64,000 nucleotides of DNA from Clostridia bacterium. Its GTDB lineage: Bacteria > Bacillota > Clostridia > Christensenellales > Aristaeellaceae. Shown here piece by piece: positions 51,699-59,389 of this stretch. The notes under the pieces are model-generated. The model worked only from the letters and a program-made list of their open reading frames with translations, was not told the DNA's origin and did no database searches. A program made the translations under genes and the position numbers. Positions within the stretch are counted from its first letter, which is position 1. The number at the start of each line of letters is the position of its first letter. The DNA lies in NCBI GenBank assembly GCA_900769075.1, contig CAAGFE010000060.1:62001-126000 (forward strand). Direction: 5' to 3'.

Positions 51699-51727
51699 AT
51701 TATAGCATGTTTATTCATTCCATGCAA
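51699..51727 (-). promoter_or_regulatory. Promoter of the fruK-to-recN gene run
   Basis: TTGCAT, a 17-base spacer and TATAAT on the minus strand, 30 bases before the GTG at 51668. Genes downstream to recN are spaced by 35 bases or less, so this may drive a long transcript. Confidence 0.75.
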
Positions 51728-51753
51728 TATGCATCCGTCTATACAGGACAAAC

Positions 51754-51790
51754 AAAAATCGGATACTCCCCTGGTGCGGAAAGTATCCGA
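51754..51790 (-). terminator. Intrinsic terminator after tatD
   Basis: TCGGATACT/AGTATCCGA stem with a 14-base loop and a TTTTT tail on the minus strand, 6 bases after the tatD stop. Confidence 0.88.
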
Positions 51791-51795
51791 AAAAA

Positions 51796-52572
51796 TCATG
51801 GGATGCGGTAGGCGTCCAGCGCATTCCGGGTTGTTGCTGCCGCCAGCTCCTCCACGGGTATCCCGCGAAGGGCCGCGATCTTCTCCGCCACAAAGCGCAC
51901 ATGGGCGGGCTCGTTGCGCCGTCCGCGCATGGGCTCCGGGGACAGATAGGGGCTGTCGGTTTCGATCAGCAGACGATCCAGGGGGACGTTCAGCGCTGCT
52001 TCCTGCAATTTGGGGGCCTTTTTGAAGGTCACCGGCCCGGCAAAGCTGATGTAGAACCCCATTTTCAGGTATTCCTTCGCTATCTCCCAGCTGCCGGAGA
52101 AGCAGTGGATGATGCCGCCGGACAGCTTCCCCTTCTGGCGCTTCATCAGGTCGATCATGTCCTGATGCGCGTCCCGGATGTGATAGGCCACCGGAACCTC
52201 CAGCTGATAGGCCAGCTGCATCTGCTTTTCGCACACATCCATCTGGACATCCCGGGGGGACAGATCGTAGTAGTAATCCAGGCCGATTTCACCGATGGCC
52301 TGCACCCTGTCCTCCTTCAGCCAGGCGGTCAGCGTATCCAGGTCGCCCTCCTGAAAGCCCTTGGCCTCATGGGGATGGATGCCGACCGCGGCGTAAGCCC
52401 CGGGATGGGCCTGCGCGAAATCAATGGCATGGCGGGAGGAGGCCATGTCCGACCCGATGACGGCATAGCGGGTCACGCCATGCGCCGTCATGCGGGAGAG
52501 GACTTCGTCGATATCCTGTTCAAACTTCGGATCATCGACATGGCAATGGGAATCAAAGAGTTCGTACTGCAT
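51796..52572 (-). CDS. tatD: TatD-family metal-dependent hydrolase
   Basis: The 258-residue TIM-barrel nuclease has the N-terminal metal motif FDSHCHVDD, VGIHPHEA, AIGEIGLDYYYD with the Glu, the His of VAYHIRDAHQD, HCFSGSWE and a C-terminal ETDSPYLSPEPMRG. These are complete TatD signatures, and the length is normal. The ATG at 52572 lies one base after the metG stop, consistent with coupling. TatD enzymes are 3'-5' exonucleases/DNases; the metG-tatD order is widely conserved. Confidence 0.95.
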   Translation of the reverse strand: MQYELFDSHCHVDDPKFEQDIDEVLSRMTAHGVTRYAVIGSDMASSRHAIDFAQAHPGAYAAVGIHPHEAKGFQEGDLDTLTAWLKEDRVQAIGEIGLDYYYDLSPRDVQMDVCEKQMQLAYQLEVPVAYHIRDAHQDMIDLMKRQKGKLSGGIIHCFSGSWEIAKEYLKMGFYISFAGPVTFKKAPKLQEAALNVPLDRLLIETDSPYLSPEPMRGRRNEPAHVRFVAEKIAALRGIPVEELAAATTRNALDAYRIP

Positions 52573-52573
52573 A

Positions 52574-54595
52574 TTAGCCAATCAGCGCGCCGTCCGCCAC
52601 GCCCTCGCCCACGGAGGCCAGGCGCAGGTTGCCCTCGTCATCCACGGCGGAGAGGATCATGCCGTGGGATTCAATGCCCATCATCATGCGGGGCTTGAGG
52701 TTGGTGATGGCGACAATCTGCTTGCCCACCAGCGCTGCGGGATCGGGATAGTACTGGGCGATGCCGGAAAGGATGGTGCGCTCACCGTCCTTGCCGAAGG
52801 ACAGGCGGAACTGGAGCAGCTTCTTGGACTTGGGCACGGCAGAGCATTCCAGCACGCGGCCCACCTGAATCTTGGACTGGAAGAAGGTGTCGATGTCGAT
52901 GGCTTCGGGATAGGTCGGCTCCTCGTGCTTCTTCTCTTCCTTCTTCTGTTCCTTGTTTTCCTTCTTTTCTTCCTTCCTGGCCTGCTTATCCGCCTTTTTG
53001 TCGGCCTTCTCCTCGGCGGGCTGGTCGCGCTCGATCTCCTTCTGCACGTCCAGGCGCGGGAAGAGCGCGCTGCCCTTCTTCACCGTCAGGCCGGGGGTCA
53101 GCACGGGGAAAGCCTTGCCCAGGGACTCCCAGCACTTGAGCGCTTCATCCGTCACGCCGAGCTGCTCAAAGATGCGCTCGGGGGTGCGGGGCATCACGAA
53201 GCCGACCATGACCGCCACGCGGCGGACGCACTCTGCCAGGGTGTACATCACGGTTTCCAGGCGGGGCTTGCCTTCCTCGCTGCGGCCCAGCACCCAAGGC
53301 TGGGTCACGTCGATGTACTTGTTGCAGTTGCCGATCAGCTTCCAGATTTCTTGGAGGGCATTGGAGAACTGGAAGGCGTTGACATAGGCTTCCACCTTGG
53401 CGGACAGGCCCTCCGCCTCCTGCCAGATGGGGGCATCAACGGCTTCATCCACCTGGTTGATGGCAGGGATCGCGCCGCCGAAATACTTCTCAATCATGGC
53501 GACGGTCCGGGAAACAAGGTTGCCCAGGTCGTTCGCCAGGTCGGAGTTGATGCGGGTCAGCATGGCCTTGAGGGTGAACTCGCCATCGGAGCCGAAGGGC
53601 ATCTCGCGCATGAGGAAGTAGCGCACCGCGTCGGAGCTGTAGCGGTTGCACAGCACCACGGGATCCACCACATTGCCCACGGACTTGCCCATCTTCTTGC
53701 CGTCGATGACCAGCCAGCCATGGCCAAAGACCTGCTTGGGCAGGGGCAGATTCAGCGCATGCAGCATGATGGGCCAGATGATGGTGTGGAAGCGCACGAT
53801 CTCCTTGCCGACCAGGTGCACATCGGCGGGCCAGTACTTCCGGTACAGCTCGTCGTGGTCGGTACCGTAGCCCAGAGCGGAAATGTAGTTGGACAGCGCG
53901 TCAATCCACACATACACGGTATGCTTGGGATCAAAGGTCACCGGCACGCCCCACTTGATGGTGGTCCGGCTGACGCACAGATCCTGCAGGCCGGGCTTGA
54001 GGAAGTTGTTGATCATTTCATTGGCGCGGGACGCGGGCTGGATGAAATCGGGGTGCTCCTCGATGTACTGGATGAGCCAGGGCGCGTACTTCTGGAGCTT
54101 GAAGAAATAGCTCTCCTCGCGGGTTTTTTCCACGGGACGGCCGCAGTCGGGGCAGCACCCGTCCTTCAGCTGGAGCTCGGTCCAGAAGGACTCGCAGGGG
54201 GTGCAGTACAATCCCTCGTATTCGGACTTGTAGATGTCGCCCTGATCGTAAAGCTGCTTGAAAATCTTCTGCACCGTCTGGACATGGCGGTCATCGCTGG
54301 TGCGGATGAAATCATCGTATTCGATGTCCATCAGCTTCCACAGCTCCTTGATGCCCGCGACGATGTGATCCACATACTCCTTGGGGGTCACGCCCTTGGC
54401 GGCGGCCTTGCGCTCGATCTTCTGGCCATGCTCGTCGGTGCCGGTTAGGAAGAACACGTCATAGCCGGTCAGCTTCTTGAAGCGGGCCATCGAGTCCGCC
54501 GCGGTGGAGCAGTACGCATGACCGATGTGCAGATTGTCGCTGGGATAGTAGATGGGGGTTGTGATGTAGAAAGGCTTCTTGCATTCCTGACACAT
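52574..54595 (-). CDS. metG: Methionyl-tRNA synthetase with C-terminal tRNA-binding domain
   Basis: The 673-residue class I synthetase has the HIGH motif HIGH (residues 23-26), a zinc knuckle CTPCESFW...CCPDCGRP and the KMSKS element as KMGKS. An anticodon-binding helical domain is followed by an extremely charged Lys/Glu/Ala-rich linker (about 535-575) and a dimerising tRNA-binding OB fold (KIQVGRVLECSAVP...SHGMILSA). The frame is intact through the linker. AAGGAGG precedes the ATG. Expression is probably controlled by the T-box leader upstream. tatD follows directly. Confidence 0.97.
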   Translation of the reverse strand: MCQECKKPFYITTPIYYPSDNLHIGHAYCSTAADSMARFKKLTGYDVFFLTGTDEHGQKIERKAAAKGVTPKEYVDHIVAGIKELWKLMDIEYDDFIRTSDDRHVQTVQKIFKQLYDQGDIYKSEYEGLYCTPCESFWTELQLKDGCCPDCGRPVEKTREESYFFKLQKYAPWLIQYIEEHPDFIQPASRANEMINNFLKPGLQDLCVSRTTIKWGVPVTFDPKHTVYVWIDALSNYISALGYGTDHDELYRKYWPADVHLVGKEIVRFHTIIWPIMLHALNLPLPKQVFGHGWLVIDGKKMGKSVGNVVDPVVLCNRYSSDAVRYFLMREMPFGSDGEFTLKAMLTRINSDLANDLGNLVSRTVAMIEKYFGGAIPAINQVDEAVDAPIWQEAEGLSAKVEAYVNAFQFSNALQEIWKLIGNCNKYIDVTQPWVLGRSEEGKPRLETVMYTLAECVRRVAVMVGFVMPRTPERIFEQLGVTDEALKCWESLGKAFPVLTPGLTVKKGSALFPRLDVQKEIERDQPAEEKADKKADKQARKEEKKENKEQKKEEKKHEEPTYPEAIDIDTFFQSKIQVGRVLECSAVPKSKKLLQFRLSFGKDGERTILSGIAQYYPDPAALVGKQIVAITNLKPRMMMGIESHGMILSAVDDEGNLRLASVGEGVADGALIG

Positions 54596-54624
54596 GGGGA
54601 AAACCTCCTTCGAATAGGGGCAAA

Positions 54625-54862
54625 GAAAAACGCCCCTCTGTTGATGAGGGGCGGAAAATTCCGCGTTGCCACCCTGATTTATCGCTTCGCATACGGATAA
54701 CGGCGCGACCCGTCATACCCTACTGTCCCCAGCCATCACTGGGGCTCTGTTCAGGCATGATGCTCCGGAGCCATGTTCCCCTGCCCGCGCCGGCTGCTTT
54801 TCACCCGCCGCAGCTCTCTGATGCGTACACAAGGCAAGGTACTCTTTCCTTCATTGCATGTG
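54625..54862 (-). ncRNA. T-box riboswitch leader of metG (Met specifier)
   Basis: The minus-strand leader shows the T-box bulge AGGGTGGCAACGCGG at 54661-54675. It is followed by a terminator stem CCGCCCCTC/GAGGGGCG (54631-54653) and T5 (54625-54630). Upstream, Stem I contains GAAC-ATG-GCTCCGGAG, so the specifier codon is ATG (54772-54774), matching methionine. AGAGAG and GGTGAAAAGC elements of Stem I are also visible. Uncharged tRNA-Met should pair with specifier and T-box and stabilise an antiterminator. The strong promoter at 54866-54894 starts this leader. Confidence 0.92.
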
Positions 54863-54865
54863 ATA

Positions 54866-54894
54866 TTATTACCACATCTTTGGGGGATTGTCAA
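54866..54894 (-). promoter_or_regulatory. Promoter of the metG T-box transcript
   Basis: Consensus TTGACA, a 17-base spacer and TAATAA on the minus strand. The -35 lies within the last codons of the upstream GNAT gene. Confidence 0.78.
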
Positions 54895-55406
54895 GGGACT
54901 TGTTGGCAGTCCGAGGCGGATTTGTGAAAACCATTTTCAAATTGGTAGTACCTGGACACAATCCCTTCTTCGGAAAACTCCTCCGCCAGCACAAAGCCGC
55001 ATTTTTCCAGCACGCGGATGGATGCGGTATTGGCGGCATAGGTAAACGCACCGACCGTTGAAAGCGAGTACTTTTCGCACACCTCGGTCAGGAATTGGCG
55101 CACCGCTTCCGTAGCGACGCCCTTCCCCCACATGCTTTGATCGAACACACAATAGCTGAGCATCGCATTGGGCGTATCATTGCGGTCAATGGCATAGACC
55201 CACACGTCACCCACATAGCGGCCGTCTGCATCAATCGTCCGCCCGAAGCTGGTGGCATCCGGTCGCTGGGCTTTGGCGAAATCCGCCAGTGCTTCCGCCA
55301 GCGTCCGGGCCTTCTGGGGCAGCATCCGGCGGATCTCCTCCTGCTGTGCCCTTTCATAATAGATCGCAACCTTTTCCGCCGTGCGGGGATTCAGGGAAAA
55401 CATCAT
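54891..55406 (-). CDS. GNAT-family N-acetyltransferase (RimJ/RimL-like)
   Basis: The 171-residue protein from the ATG at 55406 has the ribosomal-protein-acetyltransferase-like layout (Acetyltransf_3 group). SYCVFDQSMWGKGVATEAVRQFL contains the acetyl-CoA loop, and AANTASIRVLEKCGF is the diagnostic C-terminal motif. The Shine-Dalgarno is weak (GAGCAGC), so the start could vary by a few codons. It stands between the 6S RNA gene and metG. Substrate unknown. Confidence 0.86.
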   Translation of the reverse strand: MMFSLNPRTAEKVAIYYERAQQEEIRRMLPQKARTLAEALADFAKAQRPDATSFGRTIDADGRYVGDVWVYAIDRNDTPNAMLSYCVFDQSMWGKGVATEAVRQFLTEVCEKYSLSTVGAFTYAANTASIRVLEKCGFVLAEEFSEEGIVSRYYQFENGFHKSASDCQQVP

Positions 55407-55440
55407 GCTGCTCAACTGTCTTTGCCCTGGTGTGATCGGA

Positions 55441-55471
55441 AAACAAAAAGGCAACGGTATGCGCCGCTGCC
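55441..55471 (-). terminator. Intrinsic terminator downstream of the 6S RNA gene
   Basis: On the minus strand, GGCAGCGG and CCGTTGCC pair across a CGCATA loop and are followed by TTTTTGTTTT. Confidence 0.8.
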
Positions 55472-55486
55472 CACTTCTTCAGTGAA

Positions 55487-55682
55487 GGAAGATGCCCCAG
55501 GATGACGATGCGCACTGTTATTCACCCGCTGTTTAAGCAGGTAGGTGCCCTGCCGCCTGCATTTGTCTTCCCCTGGCGTATTACTACGGGGGCATGACAT
55601 AGCCGAACTGTAGACCCGGGCTCCAATTTATGAAATGTGGGGAAAACCAGCACGCTGTCAGAACACCCCAGGAGCATCCCTT
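55487..55682 (-). ncRNA. ssrS: 6S RNA (RNA polymerase-regulating small RNA)
   Basis: This gene-free minus-strand interval of about 196 bases begins 7 bases after a perfect consensus promoter. Its ends pair: GGATGCTCC near the 5' end with GGGGCATCTTCC near the 3' end, forming the closing stem. Internal landmarks fit 6S: GGTGTTC after the stem, ATTTCATA, a large central open region, and the 3' hairpin GGGCACCTACCTG...CAGCGGGTGAATAACAG. Order and spacing parallel E. coli 6S, which mimics an open promoter and sequesters the housekeeping holoenzyme. A terminator follows. SRP RNA was excluded: no GGAAGGAAGCAGC-type motif. Confidence 0.82.
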
Positions 55683-55688
55683 GCCATC

Positions 55689-55717
55689 ATTATATGCGAG
55701 CAGGCCGCTGATGTCAA
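55689..55717 (-). promoter_or_regulatory. Perfect consensus promoter of the 6S RNA gene
   Basis: TTGACA, a 17-base spacer and TATAAT on the minus strand, the expected form for a strong sigma-A promoter. Predicted transcription start near 55682. Confidence 0.88.
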
Positions 55718-55779
55718 GAGGATTTCTCGACCAAGTTGGGACTTTTCGTGTCCCCAGGCGCAGCGCTCCTGCACCAGGA

Positions 55780-57267
55780 TTATATCCGGTCTAACTCCGA
55801 AACATGCATGCTTTCACGGCGAAAATGGCGAAGAAGGCGCTCCATTTCCGGCGGAACAGCCGCCCCGTCCGGGAAAACAAAGCGTTCCGCGCCAACAGCA
55901 ATGTCATGCTCCGTCGCAATTTTACCGGGCAGACAGTGCAGCCTTGCCGCCAGGGTATCGCGCTGCCACCTAAGCAGCCAGGCGCGAATCTGCTCCGGCG
56001 TTTTGCCTGCCATGGATGGCACATGGCGGATGGCTCGACCTTTCCGGCACGCGCTGCAGCGTCCGCAGGGATGACCTTTGCTGCCGAAAGCGGCAGTGAT
56101 GGCGGCAGGGATACACGCCGATTGAAGCAGCACCCGAAGCAGCTGATTCAGCCGCTGCCAGTAACGGCACAGATACACCCAGCGCCGAAGGGGTGAACGG
56201 GGATGGAGATTCCTTGCCCGCTGTCCGGCATAGGCCTTGGCGACCAGCTCATTCGGCTCCAGGAAAAGCAGGCATTCCGCCTCCTGTTGATCGCGGCCCG
56301 CCCGTCCGGTGTGCTGAACGTACTCGATCAGGGTGTCCGGCAGATAATCATGAATCACGCGGCGAATATCCGGGATGTCCACGCCCAGACCAAAGGCCGT
56401 TGTGGCGCAGAGCGTCTGCGTGGTGCCCGTCTGGAAATGCTGCTGGACAGTCAGTCGCTCGTTTCGCTCCATCCCGGCATGGTAGGCTTCCGCCGGAATC
56501 CCGCCTGCCATCAGCTGCCTGGCGAGCTGTTCCGTCCGGGCCCGGCTGCGGCAGAAAATCACGGTTTTGCAGGGCGAGCCATGCATCAGGCGGAGGATAT
56601 CTCCTGTACGGTCAAGGGTCATATGCACCCGGTAGATCAGGTTATCCCGCAGGATGGGCAGGATGATGCGCTTCGCCCGGCGCATGGACAGCCGGGTGCG
56701 GATAGCCCGCTGCATGGCTTCATCCGCCGTAGCCGTCAAGGCGCAGACCACGGGTCTATAGGGCAGGGCTGCCAGAAAATCCGGGATGGCTGCATAGGCC
56801 GGGCGAAAGCCATCCCCCCACTGAACGACGCAGTGGGCTTCATCCACGACCGCCAGCCAGGGACGGATTTCTCCGCAAAGCCGCCGGAAAGCAGGCTGCT
56901 CCAGCCGTTCCGGAGAAACAAAGACAATCCGTGCCCGGCCCTGGCGAATGCGGGACAGGGCATCCGCTTTCTCCTCCGCCGTCATCAGGCTGTCCAATGA
57001 AACCGCCGGGATGCCGTGGGCTTCCAGATGACGCACCTGATCCCTCATGAGGGCAATCAGCGGCGAAACCACCACCGTCACGCCGCCCCTGACCACCGCA
57101 GGCAGCTGCCAGCACAGGCTTTTTCCGGCCCCGGTGGGCAATATGCACAGCACGTCCCGGACCGAAAGAATGGCTCGCACCGCTTCCTTCTGACCGGGAC
57201 GATAGGCTGTCAGCCCGAAGGTGTGCTGCAAATGCCGGCGGCATTCCCTTTTCAGGCTGATTTTCAT
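55780..57267 (-). CDS. recQ: RecQ-family ATP-dependent DNA helicase
   Basis: The 495-residue SF2 helicase has motif I PTGAGKS (44-50), VVSPLIALMRDQV, motif II DEAH in VVDEAHCVVQWG, ALTATAD, and FGLGVDIPDIRRVIH with the QHTGRAGRD motif VI. After the two RecA folds a zinc-binding-like region (CRYW...CGRCSACR) and a short winged region follow, with no full HRDC domain. It is thus a short RecQ like B. subtilis RecS. Its ATG shares one base with the TPM gene stop. Confidence 0.94.
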   Translation of the reverse strand: MKISLKRECRRHLQHTFGLTAYRPGQKEAVRAILSVRDVLCILPTGAGKSLCWQLPAVVRGGVTVVVSPLIALMRDQVRHLEAHGIPAVSLDSLMTAEEKADALSRIRQGRARIVFVSPERLEQPAFRRLCGEIRPWLAVVDEAHCVVQWGDGFRPAYAAIPDFLAALPYRPVVCALTATADEAMQRAIRTRLSMRRAKRIILPILRDNLIYRVHMTLDRTGDILRLMHGSPCKTVIFCRSRARTEQLARQLMAGGIPAEAYHAGMERNERLTVQQHFQTGTTQTLCATTAFGLGVDIPDIRRVIHDYLPDTLIEYVQHTGRAGRDQQEAECLLFLEPNELVAKAYAGQRARNLHPRSPLRRWVYLCRYWQRLNQLLRVLLQSACIPAAITAAFGSKGHPCGRCSACRKGRAIRHVPSMAGKTPEQIRAWLLRWQRDTLAARLHCLPGKIATEHDIAVGAERFVFPDGAAVPPEMERLLRHFRRESMHVSELDRI

Positions 57268-58103
57268 CAGAATCTGCGTCCTCCGCCGCCATGGCTGACG
57301 CCGCCGGAGGAACGATGCACGCCGCTGCCGCCGGAGGAATGGCCGCCACCGCCGGAACCGGTTCCGGTGCTGCGCGGGGTACGAGTGGAAAACTGACGCA
57401 CAAAATGTTCGGTGTCCTTTGTCAGGGTGAGGGCGGAATTCCGATCCAGATCGTAGGAATAGGTGCTTCCCTTGAGTTGGTAGGTACCGCTCACACTCAT
57501 CCAGATCACGCCAGCAACTGTGAGCCCGGCCATGGCTGCCACAAGGATTTCGCCGGAGGTCAGCACATTGTACATGCCGCTCAGCCGCTCCCCAGTGACC
57601 TCGTCATAGCGGAAGGAGCCCTCCTCGCGGCCCTTGTCCATGAAGTCCTCCACCTTATTCAGCGAAGCGATCAGTGCGCGGCCATAGTTCCCCCGGCGCA
57701 GATCATCATACCCCGTGTCGATGATGGATTCCTCTCGGCTGTCGGTGATGTAGTCGATCATCACGCCGCCGGTGGAGAGCCAGATCACCCGGTTGTTCAT
57801 GTCCAGCAGAATGAGCATGCCGGAATTGTCCTTGCCCATGCCATAGCCGCCGTTGTCATAGAAATCATCGGCGTAATCCCGGACGCGCCACATGTCCTCG
57901 GAATAATCCGTGGGCACGTCCCTGGTGGTCAGGATGACGATGTCCACCTGATGCTTGCTTTCGATTCTCTCGATAATGGCTTCCATCTGCGTGATCTCAC
58001 TGCCGGTGAACAGATTTGCCCTGTCGAGCACCTGAGCATCCGCAAGAGCAAGAACAGGCAGGAGGATCAGCACAAGCAGAAACGGTAACAGCTTCTTTAC
58101 CAT
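57267..58103 (-). CDS. TPM-domain (YgcG/DUF477) secreted or membrane protein
   Basis: From the ATG at 58103, with AGGAGG upstream, the product has 278 residues. A signal peptide (MVKKLLPFLLVLILLPVLALA) is followed by the TPM fold (VLDRANLFTGSEITQMEAIIERIESK, with GYGMGKDNSGMLILLDMNNR). A second hydrophobic segment lies at about 188-208, and the C-terminus is a Gly/Ser/His-rich tail. The TPM domain faces outside. Its function in bacteria is poorly defined (membrane quality control or phosphatase-like proposals). It overlaps the zinc-ribbon gene by 7 bases, indicating a functional pair. Confidence 0.9.
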   Translation of the reverse strand: MVKKLLPFLLVLILLPVLALADAQVLDRANLFTGSEITQMEAIIERIESKHQVDIVILTTRDVPTDYSEDMWRVRDYADDFYDNGGYGMGKDNSGMLILLDMNNRVIWLSTGGVMIDYITDSREESIIDTGYDDLRRGNYGRALIASLNKVEDFMDKGREEGSFRYDEVTGERLSGMYNVLTSGEILVAAMAGLTVAGVIWMSVSGTYQLKGSTYSYDLDRNSALTLTKDTEHFVRQFSTRTPRSTGTGSGGGGHSSGGSGVHRSSGGVSHGGGGRRF

Positions 58104-59158
58104 ATGAACGCACCTCCTCCGCACAGCAGCAGGAACACGGCCAAACCGATGCCCAGTGCAGCCGCCAGCACGCGTTTCTTGTCAATGGGCAGCTTGCCGC
58201 ATACCTCCCCTGTCTGACCGTTCATCATGTAATAGTACGGCACGCCGTCCTTGCCGCCCTGATAGGTCAGCACCCACGCGGGCAGGAGGACGTACCTGCT
58301 CTTCACCTTGTCCGGATGAAAGCGGGTTTCGCCGGAAAGCGTGTTATAGGTGTGGTTGCGCTTCATCAGGGTGGAGGCACAGTCCTCCGCTTCCCGGATG
58401 CTCTCCTGCTGGGCGGCAGCCTCGGAGATATCCCGCTTTTCGGCAAGGAAACCGCTCAGGAAACCGCTGGCGTAGGGCTTGATGCCGCTCATGTCATAGG
58501 GGTGGATACCGTCGGAGAGCTTGCCGTCCGCCTTCGTCAGCGCTTTTCTTGCGATGCTGCGGAAGGACAGCAGGCCCTCCCGATTGACCTTGTAGACCCG
58601 GGTGGTTGTCACGATATGGCTGGGCGTGGCCGCCGCGGTGGAACGGTGACCTTCGCCCTCAAATTCGGCTGTTCCCTCCACATCCGTATACCACCACGGA
58701 TAGTACACGCCGGAGAACATTTCCAGCTGGGAAGCATTAAAGAAATCCCGGTCCACGAACCGCTTCCTGCGGATATACGCCATGAATTGCTTTTCGGCCG
58801 CCGCTTTATCAAGCTGGAAAGGAATCACGCCATCGGGGCGGAATTCGTCCTCCAGGCGATCCTGGAGAACCACGGGGCTATGGCAGAAGTAGCAACGCGT
58901 TGCGGCGGTGGTGTCATCGGTGACGATTTCAGCGCCGCACATCTGGCAATGGTAGGAGCGCAGATGCTCGCCTGCGGCTGCGGGCTTTTCTTCGGCAGCG
59001 GCGGTCGTCTGCGCTTCCGCTTCCCGCTGTTCGGACTGTTCCCGCAGCTCCTCTTCACTCAGCACCTGCCCGCAGTACAGGCACTTGAATTTCTGCAGGG
59101 ACGGATCAAACTCAAGATATCCGCCGCAGCACGGACACTTGAAGGTCATGGTGCTCAT
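58097..59158 (-). CDS. Zinc-ribbon protein with C-terminal membrane anchor
   Basis: The 353-residue product from the ATG at 59158 has two N-terminal zinc ribbons: CPCCGGYLEFDPSLQKFKCLYCG and CQMCGAEIVTDDTTAATRCYFCHSP, resembling TFIIB-type ribbons. The middle is an extended beta-rich region (SGVYYPWWYTDVEG, LLPAWVLTYQGG, YYYMMNGQTGEV). A hydrophobic C-terminal helix (LAAALGIGLAVFLLLCGGGAF) anchors it with the bulk in the cytosol. It is translated before, and overlapping, the TPM protein gene. Function unknown; probably works with that protein at the membrane. Confidence 0.87.
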   Translation of the reverse strand: MSTMTFKCPCCGGYLEFDPSLQKFKCLYCGQVLSEEELREQSEQREAEAQTTAAAEEKPAAAGEHLRSYHCQMCGAEIVTDDTTAATRCYFCHSPVVLQDRLEDEFRPDGVIPFQLDKAAAEKQFMAYIRRKRFVDRDFFNASQLEMFSGVYYPWWYTDVEGTAEFEGEGHRSTAAATPSHIVTTTRVYKVNREGLLSFRSIARKALTKADGKLSDGIHPYDMSGIKPYASGFLSGFLAEKRDISEAAAQQESIREAEDCASTLMKRNHTYNTLSGETRFHPDKVKSRYVLLPAWVLTYQGGKDGVPYYYMMNGQTGEVCGKLPIDKKRVLAAALGIGLAVFLLLCGGGAFIW

Positions 59159-59194
59159 TTTCTTTCCCTCCCGTAACAATGGGCTTGTGTGGTC

Positions 59195-59223
59195 ATTTTA
59201 TCATCTTCCGGAGGATTGCGCAA
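59195..59223 (-). promoter_or_regulatory. Promoter of the zinc-ribbon/TPM/recQ operon
   Basis: TTGCGC, a 17-base spacer and TAAAAT on the minus strand, 36 bases before the ATG at 59158. Confidence 0.72.
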
Positions 59224-59318
59224 GTACTTCTTCTGACCTGTCTGACCGGAGCGTTCTTTGGCCTTGAAAAAACCGCATCCTGCACATTCCGACATTTTTG
59301 CCTCCCGCGTCTTTCCCC

Positions 59319-59347
59319 TTGCATTCTGGCCATAATTACGGTAAAAT
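59319..59347 (+). promoter_or_regulatory. Promoter of lepA
   Basis: TTGCAT, a 17-base spacer and TAAAAT, about 42 bases before the TTG start of lepA. Confidence 0.7.
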
Positions 59348-59389
59348 ATATTATGTATTGATATGCCCATTTGAACGGAGGCAACGACT

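Noticed and set aside
52920..53040. Possible frameshift or repeat expansion in metG
   Set aside because: The Lys/Glu-rich linker is in frame and leads into an intact C-terminal tRNA-binding domain; the charged segment is a natural linker.
55487..55682. SRP RNA as an alternative for the non-coding transcript
   Set aside because: The diagnostic GGAAGGAAGCAGC-type asymmetric loop is absent; paired ends and internal motifs fit 6S RNA.
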